Origin: Clostridia bacterium
GTDB taxonomy: Bacteria; Bacillota; Clostridia; Peptostreptococcales; Anaerovoracaceae
DNA length: 51,534 bases
Reading direction: 5' to 3'
NCBI GenBank assembly: GCA_024403185.1
Contig: JAKSSG010000009.1
Span: 1 to 51,534 of the forward strand
Shown: in pieces, positions 36,313 to 45,500 of the stretch
How positions within the stretch are numbered: the first letter of the stretch is position 1
How the letters are laid out: the number at the start of each line of letters is the position of its first letter
Translations under genes and position numbers: made by a program
The notes under the pieces: generated by a model
Database searches by the model: none
Seen by the model: only the letters and a program-made list of their open reading frames with translations
What the model was told of the DNA's origin: nothing

Positions 36313-37593
36313 TTAGCTCCAGTATCCACCAAAGAGCACCAGCAGATAAATAGTAGCCAGTACTGCAGACATAAGCATCATAGGGCCACCAACCTTCAGG
36401 AAGTCGATGAATGTGATAGGATATCCTCTTCTGTTTGCAATACCTGACAGAACAACGTTGGCTGATGCACCAATGAGTGTTCCGTTTCCACCGAAGCATG
36501 CTCCGATCGATACAGCCCACCAGAGCGGCCATACATCCAGACCTGCGTCTGCCATCTGCTGAATAAGCGGAATAAGTGTTGCAACAAACGGAATGTTATC
36601 CAGTACTGCTGAGCAGATTGCTGATACCCACAGCAGAGCAATCATGAGAACAACGTAGTGTGTTCCTGTTGCATCCATCATTGTTACTGCCAGCATGTGG
36701 ATCAGGCCAACCTTTTCCAGACCGCCAACTACGATGAACAGGAATGCGAAGAATACGATTGTAGGCCATTCAACATCGTGAACGGTTTCTTCTACGTCCT
36801 GCTTGCCGATGAGGATCATCAGAGCTGCACATGAAAGTGCGATTACTGATGTCTTCAGTCCAAGCGTATCGTGAAGGATGAATGCCAGTGCAACCAGGCA
36901 GATCATTACGATGCTCTTGATGAAGAGTGCGTGGTCTCTGATTTCCTTCTTCTCATCCATCTGCATTATCAGTTCCATCTTTTCAGGTGTTACTGTCAAA
37001 CCCTTTCTGTACATGAATCTGAATGCGATGATTGTTGCAGCCATTACGATTATAACGATAGGTCCGTCATAGATGCAGAACTGTGCAAATGAAATATCTG
37101 CGGCTGAACCGATCATGATATTTGGAGGGTCGCCGATAAGTGTTGCAGTTCCGCCAACGTTTGATGAGATGATCTGTGTTAACAGATATGGAATCGGATT
37201 GAGTTCCAGTGTCTTGCAGATACTGAAAGTCATAGGTCCTATAAGAAGAACAGTTGTAACGTTGTCCAGGAATGCTGAAAGAACAGCTGTAATAATCATG
37301 AAGTAAACCATGATCTTCCAAGGATCTCCCTTGGCGATTCTGGCAGCCTTAACAGCCAGATATTCGAATATTCCGGAATTCTTTACAACTGCAACGAACA
37401 TCATCATTCCGATGAGTACGCCTATTGTGTTAAAGTCAATAAAGCCCAGGGCCTCTGCCGGTTCGAGTATTCCGATAAGGATGAGCAGTACGGCACCAAT
37501 CAGTGCGCATGCAGCTCTGTGCAGCTTTTCGGATACGATAACAGCAATTACGGCCACAAATATAGCTAAAGCGATAATTTGTGATGCAGTCAT
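36313..37593 (-). CDS. ArsB/NhaD-type SLC13-like permease
   Basis: A 426-residue membrane protein with about 11-12 helices of the ion transporter superfamily. Diagnostic segments are SAFLDNVTTVLLIGPMTFS, SSNVGGTATLIGDPPNIMIG and, in the second half, SAVLDNIPFVATLIPL and GGNGTLIGASANVV, showing the two-fold inverted repeat. The substrate may be sodium/proton, arsenite or an organic anion; the sequence does not decide. No arsenic genes flank it. AGAGGAG precedes the ATG; it is monocistronic with its own terminator. Confidence 0.87.
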   Translation of the reverse strand: MTASQIIALAIFVAVIAVIVSEKLHRAACALIGAVLLILIGILEPAEALGFIDFNTIGVLIGMMMFVAVVKNSGIFEYLAVKAARIAKGDPWKIMVYFMIITAVLSAFLDNVTTVLLIGPMTFSICKTLELNPIPYLLTQIISSNVGGTATLIGDPPNIMIGSAADISFAQFCIYDGPIVIIVMAATIIAFRFMYRKGLTVTPEKMELIMQMDEKKEIRDHALFIKSIVMICLVALAFILHDTLGLKTSVIALSCAALMILIGKQDVEETVHDVEWPTIVFFAFLFIVVGGLEKVGLIHMLAVTMMDATGTHYVVLMIALLWVSAICSAVLDNIPFVATLIPLIQQMADAGLDVWPLWWAVSIGACFGGNGTLIGASANVVLSGIANRRGYPITFIDFLKVGGPMMLMSAVLATIYLLVLFGGYWS

Positions 37594-37634
37594 TTTGTTT
37601 CTCCTCTGCTAAACTAAATAAGAATAATGATGAA

Positions 37635-37660
37635 ATGTGTATTAAGTATACAACACACAT
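37635..37660 (-). promoter_or_regulatory. probable promoter and inverted repeat upstream of the permease
   Basis: TATACT on the minus strand (37645-37650) lies inside an inverted repeat ATGTGT (37635-37640) and ACACAT (37655-37660). No clear -35 was found. The rest of the 156-base gap up to the zntA stop holds no gene I can support. Confidence 0.35.
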
Positions 37661-37749
37661 CGCCAATAAGTATCTCATATTTTGCCCAAACAGTCAACGA
37701 TATGTGCTGTTCTTTTTATGTTTTATCACACGTTAAAGCGTTGAAAATA

Positions 37750-39489
37750 CTACTGTTTCAGCAGTCTTAACGAATTGAGGATGCAGAGCATCGCAACCCC
37801 CGTATCCGCAAAAACAGCCAGCCAGATATTCGCAAAACCAAGAAAACCAAGTACCAATATGAGTATCTTAATTGCCAGCGCCAGCACTATGTTCTGCTTG
37901 GCAATGCCACCAGTCCTGCCGGCAATGCGAATCGCCTGCGATATGGCGCTTACATTGGAGTTCATGAACACTATGTCCGCGGACTCAATTGCCGCATCTG
38001 CGCCCGAACCCATTGCTGCGCCAACGTCAGCGCCTGCCAGAACGGGTGCATCGTTTATGCCGTCGCCGACAAACATTATTTCACCATGCTCTTCCCTGAG
38101 CTGCTGCAGTGCCGACAGCTTTTCATCAGGAAGAAGCTCCGACCTTACGTTTTCCGCACTGATTCCTGCTTCTCCTGCTATTTCAACGGCTCTTTCCCGC
38201 CTGTCTCCAGTCAGCATGGCAGCGTCGATTCCCAGGCTTTTAAGCTGAGCAATTCCTGCCTTTGCATCATCCTTCAGTTTATCGGATGACACAGTCTTTT
38301 TCGCAAAGGCAGCCTCGAAGTTTTCTTCTCCGCCATCGACGTCCAGAAGTCCTGCATCCTCGACAATGCCCTTTGTCAGAGTTCCCGTCTTGTCAAGTGC
38401 GACGATCTTTATCTTTCGCAGAGCTTCAAGTGCCTGCCCGCTCTTGACCAGAATACCCGCTTTTGATGCGGCGCCTACTCCCAGGAAGAACGCGAGAGGC
38501 ACGCTGATTACCATTGCGCACGGACAGCTGATTACAAGGAATGTAACGGCCGTCAGGATCCAGTGCTTCCACAGTCCGCCCAGAAGAAGCGGCGGAATGA
38601 TTGCGACGAGCACTGCCAGGCCTACGACTATTGGCGTATATATGCGTGCAAATTTGGTTATGAATTTTTCTATTTCAGGTTTGCCGGCCGCAGCATTTTC
38701 GACGGACTCCAGTATTCTGGATACCATTGATTCCTCAAGAGGTGCCGTAACCTTCAGAGTGAACTGGCCGCGCTGGTTGATGCAGCCTGAAAGAAGCTTC
38801 ATTCCTGCTTTTGCATGTACCGGTGTCGGCTCGCCTGTTACCGGTGAAGTATCTATGATTCCCTCTCCGCATGTTACTTCACCGTCCAGCGGAATTCTCT
38901 CGCCCGGGCTGATCATTATCAGGGTTCCGGTCTTTACCTCTTCAGCCGGAGTCTCGTGTGTGTGGTCTCCGTGGATGACATTTACCGTTTCAGGTCTCAT
39001 GTCAACGGCCTCGGCGATTCTCTCCCTGCTTCTGTCGACTGAAATGTGCTCGAACAGCTCACCGATGTTGAAGAAGAGCATTACTCCTACTGCTTCCAGA
39101 TAGTCCCCTATTCCAAAGGCTGCAAGTGTTGCAACTGCCATGAGAAAGTTTTCGTCGAATACCTCTCCCCGTGCTATGTTTTTTGCCGAGGCAAGCAGCA
39201 CCTCTCTGCCCAGAAGCAGATAGGCTATGATGCATACAGGCAGAACCAGCATATTCGCCGTGCTGTTTGCCACATGCTCCATGATCAGTGCCGCCACAAA
39301 GAGAACTGCCCCTGCAATCAGACAGATGATGTCTGCCCTGCCCACAGCGCCGTGGTGATGTTTATGGTCGTGGTCGTGGTGATGTTCATGGTCGTGGTCG
39401 TGGTGCTCATGACCGTGTTCGCGGCAATGACCGCATCCGCATCCGATATCAGCTCCGAGACTGTGTTCGTGATGATGTTCGTGTTCCAT
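37750..39489 (-). CDS. heavy-metal P1B-type ATPase, nucleotide-binding domain truncated
   Basis: A 579-residue Zn/Cd/Pb exporter of the ZntA/CadA type. The N-terminus replaces the ferredoxin-like HMA domain with a Cys/His region (GCGCGHC, then HEHHDHDHEHHHDHDHKHHH, residues 17-46). Six to eight helices contain the metal motif SCPCAM. SPVTGEP (actuator), DKTGTLTKG (phosphorylation) and VGDGINDAPVLAGAD are intact. However, only about 33 residues lie between DKTGTLTKG and SDKLKDD, where about 100 are normal, so the SxHP motif and the nucleotide-binding glycines are missing. The frame stays open, so this may be a crippled but expressed protein. It is the second gene of an operon with its ArsR-type regulator; GGGGG precedes the ATG. 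Confidence 0.85.
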   Translation of the reverse strand: MEHEHHHEHSLGADIGCGCGHCREHGHEHHDHDHEHHHDHDHKHHHGAVGRADIICLIAGAVLFVAALIMEHVANSTANMLVLPVCIIAYLLLGREVLLASAKNIARGEVFDENFLMAVATLAAFGIGDYLEAVGVMLFFNIGELFEHISVDRSRERIAEAVDMRPETVNVIHGDHTHETPAEEVKTGTLIMISPGERIPLDGEVTCGEGIIDTSPVTGEPTPVHAKAGMKLLSGCINQRGQFTLKVTAPLEESMVSRILESVENAAAGKPEIEKFITKFARIYTPIVVGLAVLVAIIPPLLLGGLWKHWILTAVTFLVISCPCAMVISVPLAFFLGVGAASKAGILVKSGQALEALRKIKIVALDKTGTLTKGIVEDAGLLDVDGGEENFEAAFAKKTVSSDKLKDDAKAGIAQLKSLGIDAAMLTGDRRERAVEIAGEAGISAENVRSELLPDEKLSALQQLREEHGEIMFVGDGINDAPVLAGADVGAAMGSGADAAIESADIVFMNSNVSAISQAIRIAGRTGGIAKQNIVLALAIKILILVLGFLGFANIWLAVFADTGVAMLCILNSLRLLKQ

Positions 39490-39504
39490 ATGTAAGTACC
39501 CCCT

Positions 39505-39861
39505 TTATTCGTTTATGTGCTCAAGTGCAATGTTCAGAATGTCCCTGACATGATCATCGGCAAGTGAGTAGTAGGAATGCTTTCCTTCCTTGCTGAACCT
39601 GACCAGCTTGTTTTCCCTTAGAACCTTGAGCTGGTGGCTTACTGCTGATTTGGTCATGTTCATGAGAACAGCCAGGTCGCACACGCACATCTCGTGGCAG
39701 TTCAGTGCCGCCAGAATATGCAGTCTTGTACTGTCACCAAAGACCTTGTACAAATCGCCGACTCTTGCCAGATCCACATCTGATACAATTTCTTTTTTCA
39801 CATGTTCAAGGCAATCCTCGTGTACCGCACAGCAGTCACACATCATTTCTTTCTTTCCCAT
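39505..39861 (-). CDS. ArsR/SmtB-family metal-sensing repressor
   Basis: A 118-residue winged-helix repressor. The alpha3 motif MCVCDL and the N-terminal CDCC make a CadC-like Cd/Pb/Zn site; the C-terminal DDHVRDILNIALEHINE has the Asp-x-His and His-x-x-Glu ligands of the SmtB/CzrA alpha5 zinc site. The recognition helix is TKSAVSHQLKVL. The start at MGKKEMM has AGGAGGATGCA upstream; the longer frame to 39933 crosses the promoter and operators. It precedes the ATPase gene by 15 bases and is expected to repress its own operon until metal binds. Confidence 0.94.
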   Translation of the reverse strand: MGKKEMMCDCCAVHEDCLEHVKKEIVSDVDLARVGDLYKVFGDSTRLHILAALNCHEMCVCDLAVLMNMTKSAVSHQLKVLRENKLVRFSKEGKHSYYSLADDHVRDILNIALEHINE

Positions 39862-39875
39862 TGCATCCTCCTTGA

Positions 39876-39891
39876 TTGAATGTTCATTCAA
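39876..39891 (-). promoter_or_regulatory. second ArsR operator
   Basis: TTGAAT and ATTCAA arms around four bases, between the transcription start and the ribosome binding site. It resembles the operator in the promoter spacer. Confidence 0.65.
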
Positions 39892-39903
39892 CTGTCTATA
39901 GGC

Positions 39904-39933
39904 ATTATAGTTGAATATATGTTCAACTGTCAA
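39904..39933 (-). promoter_or_regulatory. arsR-zntA promoter with operator filling the spacer
   Basis: TTGACA (39928-39933), 18-base spacer, TATAAT (39904-39909). The spacer is exactly the palindrome with arms GTTGAA and TTCAAC (39910-39927), so a bound repressor would block RNA polymerase. Confidence 0.85.
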
Positions 39934-39982
39934 GCGGATTTCTGTAATTGCGCATTAATGCCCGAATATATCAAAAAAACAA

Positions 39983-40009
39983 AAGATGACAGGTCTTTCC
40001 TGTCATCTT
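39983..40009 (-). terminator. terminator of the murC-dapB operon
   Basis: AAGATGACAGG and CCTGTCATCTT with a five-base loop; on the minus strand TTTTG and TTTTTTTG follow. It ends the operon that begins with murC. Confidence 0.85.
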
Positions 40010-40016
40010 CCAAATC

Positions 40017-40667
40017 CTATTTCCAGCCTTTAAGCTTTTTTTCATTCAGTTTAGGCTTTGCCTTCTTCAGCATTTTGTTTCTTCTGGATTGCGCCACTAT
40101 CTGCTCTTTTTCCTCTTTGATTTTTCTTGCCTCGTTAGCGAACTGGTGGAAGTTCTGCGGTTTGGCATTGACCTTCTGCTGCATCGCCTCATACTCTTCC
40201 CGGTTCATTTTTGTTCTGCCCGGAATATTTATATCAACATCACCGTTATGCTGAATGAGCACTCTGTCATTGGCTGCGGCCGCCCACTCAAATATCTGCG
40301 GAACGTCCTCAGGAAGTACATTGAAACTCTTTTTTGCTCCCTGTGGTTTCTGTACTGCTATTACAACGTCAGGCTTTGCTCTGTCAAAATCCGCAACCAG
40401 ACGGCCAATGTCTTCCCACTTCCAGACTGTGTGCTTCTTTATTCCAAAGACGCTGAATATATCATCAACGCCTTCTCTGTCTATGTCAGTCATAGGTCTG
40501 TAAAATGCCACCAGCAGCAGCAGAATGCCTACGCCGAGATATAACAGACCGTTGGCACCGCCGACCAGTGCTGTTGCACCCTTGTACATGGCCATCAGAC
40601 CAATGGCGCCAATTACAAAGGAAAGTGCTTTACCGTTGTTTTTTACTTTCGCGTGAATTTTCTTCAT
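40017..40667 (-). CDS. two-helix membrane protein with PH-like domain, unknown
   Basis: A 216-residue protein. Two hydrophobic helices (residues 14-33 and 40-56) are followed by a soluble region that may form a PH-like sheet domain (VWKWEDIGRLVADFD ... DVVIAVQKPQG). The C-terminal 60 residues are basic and helical (KIKEEKEQIVAQSRRNKML). It starts four bases after dapB with AAGGA inside dapB, and is last in the operon. No function can be assigned. Confidence 0.65.
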   Translation of the reverse strand: MKKIHAKVKNNGKALSFVIGAIGLMAMYKGATALVGGANGLLYLGVGILLLLVAFYRPMTDIDREGVDDIFSVFGIKKHTVWKWEDIGRLVADFDRAKPDVVIAVQKPQGAKKSFNVLPEDVPQIFEWAAAANDRVLIQHNGDVDINIPGRTKMNREEYEAMQQKVNAKPQNFHQFANEARKIKEEKEQIVAQSRRNKMLKKAKPKLNEKKLKGWK

Positions 40668-40671
40668 TTAT

Positions 40672-41457
40672 CTATCCTTCTATTACATCAAACATTGTGA
40701 ACGTTCCGGTCTTTCCCTCTGCAAGTCTTTCTGCCAGATACAGAATAGCATCACAGGCGCCGATTGCATAGCATCTCCAGTCATAAGCATCATGAGTTAT
40801 CTGGAACATTTCTCCCTGACAGCCGAATACGACGTGATGGCTTGAAGGAGTGTTTCCCGCACGAAGTGAGTGGAACGTGATGTTCTCGTAACCCTTTTCT
40901 TTCATTCCCGAAGCCATTTCCTGAGCCAGTTCAATGGCCGTTCCGCTCGGTGCATCGAGCTTGGTATCCGAATGAGCCTCGATTATTTCCATGCCGGCCT
41001 TGTCTTCAAGCATTGCCGCAGCTTCTCGAAGCAGCTTCTTCATTACGGTTACAACATAGGAAGTGTTCGCCGTCTGCATTAGAGGAATGCTCTCCGCTGC
41101 TTTCGCAAAGGCAGCCAGCTGCTCATCTGAAAATCCCGTTGTTCCGCAAAGCAGTCCCTTGCCGTGTGCAATGCATTTTTCCAGAACATCCATGCTCATC
41201 TCAAGTGATGAATAATCCGCAACCACATCGCAGAGATCAATTAGCGCTGTCCCGTTCACGTCAGCTTCCAGGCTGTCATAAACAGGTGCCCCGATATCGA
41301 ATCCCAGTCCGCAGACCTGTCCTGCATCCTTTCCGATGTAGTCTGCGCCGGGTCTGCCAACGCATCCGACCACTTCAATATTCTCGTTTTTGTAAGCCTC
41401 CTGAACGACGAGGCTGTCCATTGCACCGCGAGGTGCCGTCACAATTAATCTGACCAT
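40672..41457 (-). CDS. dapB: 4-hydroxy-tetrahydrodipicolinate reductase-like protein
   Basis: A 261-residue DapB homologue. Matching features are CGTTGF, the EAHSDTKLDAPSGTA active-site segment, and a C-terminal FGCQGEMFQITHDA. DapB reduces tetrahydrodipicolinate precursor with NAD(P)H in lysine/diaminopimelate synthesis. Two key places deviate: the glycine-rich nucleotide loop (usually GxxGxMG) reads APRGAMDSL, and the second His of the EAHH pair is Ser. Its start overlaps eutH by 13 bases with AGGAG in eutH. No other dap gene is in the window. It may be the true DapB or a paralogue with another imine substrate. Confidence 0.8.
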   Translation of the reverse strand: MVRLIVTAPRGAMDSLVVQEAYKNENIEVVGCVGRPGADYIGKDAGQVCGLGFDIGAPVYDSLEADVNGTALIDLCDVVADYSSLEMSMDVLEKCIAHGKGLLCGTTGFSDEQLAAFAKAAESIPLMQTANTSYVVTVMKKLLREAAAMLEDKAGMEIIEAHSDTKLDAPSGTAIELAQEMASGMKEKGYENITFHSLRAGNTPSSHHVVFGCQGEMFQITHDAYDWRCYAIGACDAILYLAERLAEGKTGTFTMFDVIEG

Positions 41458-42515
41458 TTCATACTCCTGCTCGCCACAAACATGCTCAGCAGCCCGCTGA
41501 CCAGTTTGCAGACTATAAATATAAGTACCACATATCCGCTTGATACGGCGGATACAAACGCCATGGAGCCGCCGATAACGTAGGCTCCGCTTATGCTGAA
41601 AGCGCAGTTGAGAAGTCTGCCCTTTTCATCCATTCTATCAAATAACGGCAGAATTGCCAGTGAAGTTGCACAGTTCATGAGCATGCACACAACTGAAATC
41701 TCGTTTGTCCCGAGCTTTTCCGCAAGCTGCTGAATGTTTCTGCGGAAAAACTTCAGTATCAGTTCCGCCAGAACCAGCGATCCCGCAATTATGACTGCCG
41801 ACTTGAACACGATAAGCAGTGCATTGAGGATTGAATCCATGCCTGCATATCTTACCTGCGGAACGAATATCCCGATTACTGCAAAAGCAAACATGATATT
41901 GGTTGCAATCTGAATAATCTTGCCTATGACCATGAAGCCTTTGATCATTCCCTCCGGAATTTTCCAGAGGCCCAGAGCTATGAGAAGACAGATGATCAGA
42001 ATCGGAACAAACTGCTTCAGGAAAATGATAAAGTTCATCCTGAGCAGCGCCTCCGCCGCAAGCATTCCCAGAGGTATCATGGTTATTCCTATGAGAAATC
42101 CCCTGAGCATGACCTTCTTGTTTTCCCTGCCCACAGCTGCCAGAAATACCGGGAGCTGGAAGCATATTGCCTGTCCCAGAAGGGTTCCCAGAACCACTCC
42201 GTTTATAACCAGAATTTCCGGTCCTGCCGCGACTGCCTTTGCGATATAGTAGCCTCCAAGATCCGGTGCGAGAATTGCTCCCACTATCATGGACGGGTCA
42301 AAGGGCATAACGTCTGACAGGGCAACAAAACCGTCAGCATGTCTTTCTATGAATTCCACTCCGATGGTGCACACGCCGACGATGGGGATTACCATCGTTC
42401 CCATCGTAGCCAGACCCTTGTTAAATGACTGAGACAGTCCCCAGCGAAGTGAAAATGTTTTATCCGCAAAACCGATTATTGCGAAAACAAGCATTATGCC
42501 TGTGAATGCATTCAT
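41445..42515 (-). CDS. eutH: EutH-like ethanolamine permease
   Basis: A 356-residue membrane protein with 10-11 predicted helices. The N-terminal segments FGLGxxF-like (LRWGLSQSFNKGLATMGTM), LAPDLGGYYIAKAV and the C-terminal FSISGAYVIGGSMAFV agree with EutH family proteins, which take up ethanolamine. None of the ethanolamine lyase or microcompartment genes occur here, so the substrate may differ. The ATG overlaps the mfd stop (ATGA), and the end overlaps dapB. Confidence 0.82.
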   Translation of the reverse strand: MNAFTGIMLVFAIIGFADKTFSLRWGLSQSFNKGLATMGTMVIPIVGVCTIGVEFIERHADGFVALSDVMPFDPSMIVGAILAPDLGGYYIAKAVAAGPEILVINGVVLGTLLGQAICFQLPVFLAAVGRENKKVMLRGFLIGITMIPLGMLAAEALLRMNFIIFLKQFVPILIICLLIALGLWKIPEGMIKGFMVIGKIIQIATNIMFAFAVIGIFVPQVRYAGMDSILNALLIVFKSAVIIAGSLVLAELILKFFRRNIQQLAEKLGTNEISVVCMLMNCATSLAILPLFDRMDEKGRLLNCAFSISGAYVIGGSMAFVSAVSSGYVVLIFIVCKLVSGLLSMFVASRSMKWSD

Positions 42516-45500
42516 TTAGCAACCTCGAAAAAATGTTCAAGTTCTTTCAGTATTTTACCGGCGTAACCGGCCGATGCCGGCTTCATAGGTGTGGCTGTTG
42601 TCACAGCTGCAGTCAGTCTGATGAACGGATTTTTACCTCCGTTGAATCTGATCTTTTCGCCGTATTCCTCAACCAGATCCGGGATTGTGTTTTCACCGAA
42701 TCTAACGTCCGGAACAAGCGAGAATTTCAGTCTGTAGCCCTCCTGGGAGATTTCCGTGATTCCCATGCGACCTGCAGCGCTTCTTATTACCGCGACTCTG
42801 ATCAGATTCATGGTTTCCGCCGGCGGTTCTCCGAATCTGTCGATGAATTCATCGGTAAGATCAGATGCGTCCTCAGCGGTTTCCACAAGAGCAACCTTCT
42901 TGTACATCTGAAGTTTGAGAACTTCGTCGTCGATATACCTTGCCGGAATCAGTGCCGGTATTGGCAGATTGATTGCAGTGGCCTCGGACTCTCTCATCTC
43001 GTCCAGAGGAAGAACCTCAATTCCCTCCTGCCTGCGGCTTTCCCTGTATATGGCCTCATCGAGAAGCTTGCAGTAAAGCTCGTAGCCTATTTCCAGCATG
43101 TGGCCCGACTGCTCTCTTCCCAGAAGATTTCCTGCGCCTCTCAGTTCCAGATCGCGCATGGCAATTTTGAAGCCGGAGCCGAACTCCGTGAAGTCACGTA
43201 TCGCCTTCAGCCTCTTCTCAGCTATTTCCGTGAGCACCTTGTCTCTGTGATACATGAGATAGGCATATGCCATCCTTCCTGAGCGGCCAACTCTTCCCCT
43301 GAGCTGGTAAAGCTGTGCAAGTCCGAATTTGTCCGCGTCAAGCACTATCATTGTGTTTACATTCGGAATGTCCATTCCGGATTCAATTATGGTTGTTGAA
43401 ACCAGAACATCGTATTCGCCTGCCGCAAAGGCCATGATTATATCTTCAAGTTCGGATTCCTTCATCTGACCGTGTCCGACTGCAATGCTGGCATCCGGCA
43501 CCAGTCTCTGAATTGTGTCCGCCACTCTGTTTATTGACTTTACTCTGTTGTAGAGAACGTAAACCTGGCCGCCCCTGCCTATTTCCTTTTCGATGACTTC
43601 ACGAATGAGGAATTCATCCTCTTCCATTACATAAGTCTGAACGGGATATCTGTCTTCAGGCGGTTCCTCGATTGTACTCATGTCCTTCATTCCGGAAAGC
43701 GACATGTGAAGAGTCCTCGGAATCGGTGTAGCTGAAAGTGTAAGCACGTCTATGTTTTCGCGAAGCAGCTTCATCTTTTCCTTGTGTCGAACACCGAATC
43801 GCTGTTCCTCGTCAACGACCAGCAGCCCCAGATCTTTGAACTTTACATCCTTTGACAGGAGCCTGTGGGTGCCTATTACCAGGTCAACCTCTCCCTTTGC
43901 TATGTCCTTTACTATTTTATCCTGCTGGGCTGCTGTTCTGAATCTCGACAGCATTTCAACCCGGACAGGGAATTTCTCGAATCGTTCCTTCAGCGTATAG
44001 AAATGCTGATTGGCCAGGAGCGTGGTCGGAACCAGCACGGCTGCCTGCTTGCCCTCTATAACGCACTTGAAAAGAGCTCTCGCCGCAACCTCTGTCTTGC
44101 CGAAACCCACATCTCCGCACAGCAGTCTGTCCATCGGATAAGGTTTCTCCATATCCTCCTTGATTTCGGCTACGCATCTGAGCTGATCATCGGTTTCCGT
44201 ATACGGGAAGCTGTCCTCAAACTCCTTCTGCCAGAGTGTATCTTCTCCAAAAGCAAAACCCGACTTGTTTCGCCTGATATTTGCAACACGCAGAAGCTCG
44301 GCTGCCATGTCCGAAACTGCAGCGACTGCTCTGGCCCTGGTTGTCTTCCACTCATTGCCTGACAGCTTGTTTACTTTAGGTGTGATGCCGTCTCCGCCGA
44401 TGTATTTCTGAAGTGATCCAAGCTGATCAACCGGTATGTAGAGCATGTCCGTTCCGGCATATTTCACCTTGAGAAAATCCTGTTTCATGCCCTGGACAAT
44501 CAGCTGCTCAAGGCCCATGAATCTTCCGATGCCGTGGCTTTCGTGAACAACGTAATCTCCCGCCTCCACATCTGCAAAGCTCTTTATCTGCTTTACATTC
44601 GATCCGCTTTTCGACGCACGTCTGCTCTTTCTTCGTACGGATCTGTTTCCGCCGAAAACATCACCTTCCCAGATGAAGCATTCCTTCCGGTCGGTCAGTT
44701 CCATGCCTGCAGTAATTGTTCCCGGAACCACTTCTATATGTCCTGCCTTTGCTCTGCCCGGAAGAACTCTGTCGTTAAAGTTCTCGTGCTGAACAAATTC
44801 AAGCATGTTCTTTTTTCTTTCTTCGGTACCGCAGACAATCGTAACATCAAAGCCTCTTGCAATGTAGGCCTCCAGGTCGTCCCTGAACTGATCCGTGTGT
44901 CCGGCATAGACCGGTGTCTGTCTGGTATTGACCTGCCTGAGTTCTTTCAGAACCGGCCCTTCCGCACTCTTGAGGCTGCCCTTGATCGTCATGACAAACG
45001 GTGTAAAAATGTAGCCTTCCAGATTTCTTTCCTCAGGAAGTTCATAGAGTCTGAAGAAATCTCTCTCGTCCGGCAGCATTGCGAAATCCTCTTTGATTCC
45101 GTGACCGCTCTCAAGAATATCTTCTATGTCACATGCTCTTTCCTTCGCAAAAGCATCCAGTGTTTCCAGAGTCCTGGCCGGGTCATCCACCATGATAAGC
45201 GGATCGTCCATGTAATCCCACAGATATTCCGTCTCATCATAAAAATATCCCAGGAATTTTTCCATGTACTGGAGGTTTATCATTCCATCGGCATATTCAA
45301 GCAGCTGGTCCCTTCTGTGGGTCAGCGCGTCCTCCAGGTCCGGCGTCTTCTTTATCGCCCTGTTGTATGCGCGTGAAATCCTTCCGGCTGCCTTTGCGAA
45401 TGCCTCCTCATCTCTTACGAGCTGGGTGCACTGATATATGGTTACGCTCTTCAGAGTATCTCTGGAACGCTGGGTTTCTATGTCAAATGTTCTGATTGAA

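Noticed and set aside
39350-39425. Repeated GTGGTC/GTGATG units resembling a tandem repeat or CRISPR
   Set aside because: They encode the His/Asp-rich metal-binding N-terminus of the P-type ATPase.
44534-45376. Plus-strand frame opposite mfd (280 codons)
   Set aside because: Composition typical of an antisense shadow; Mfd on the other strand is complete.
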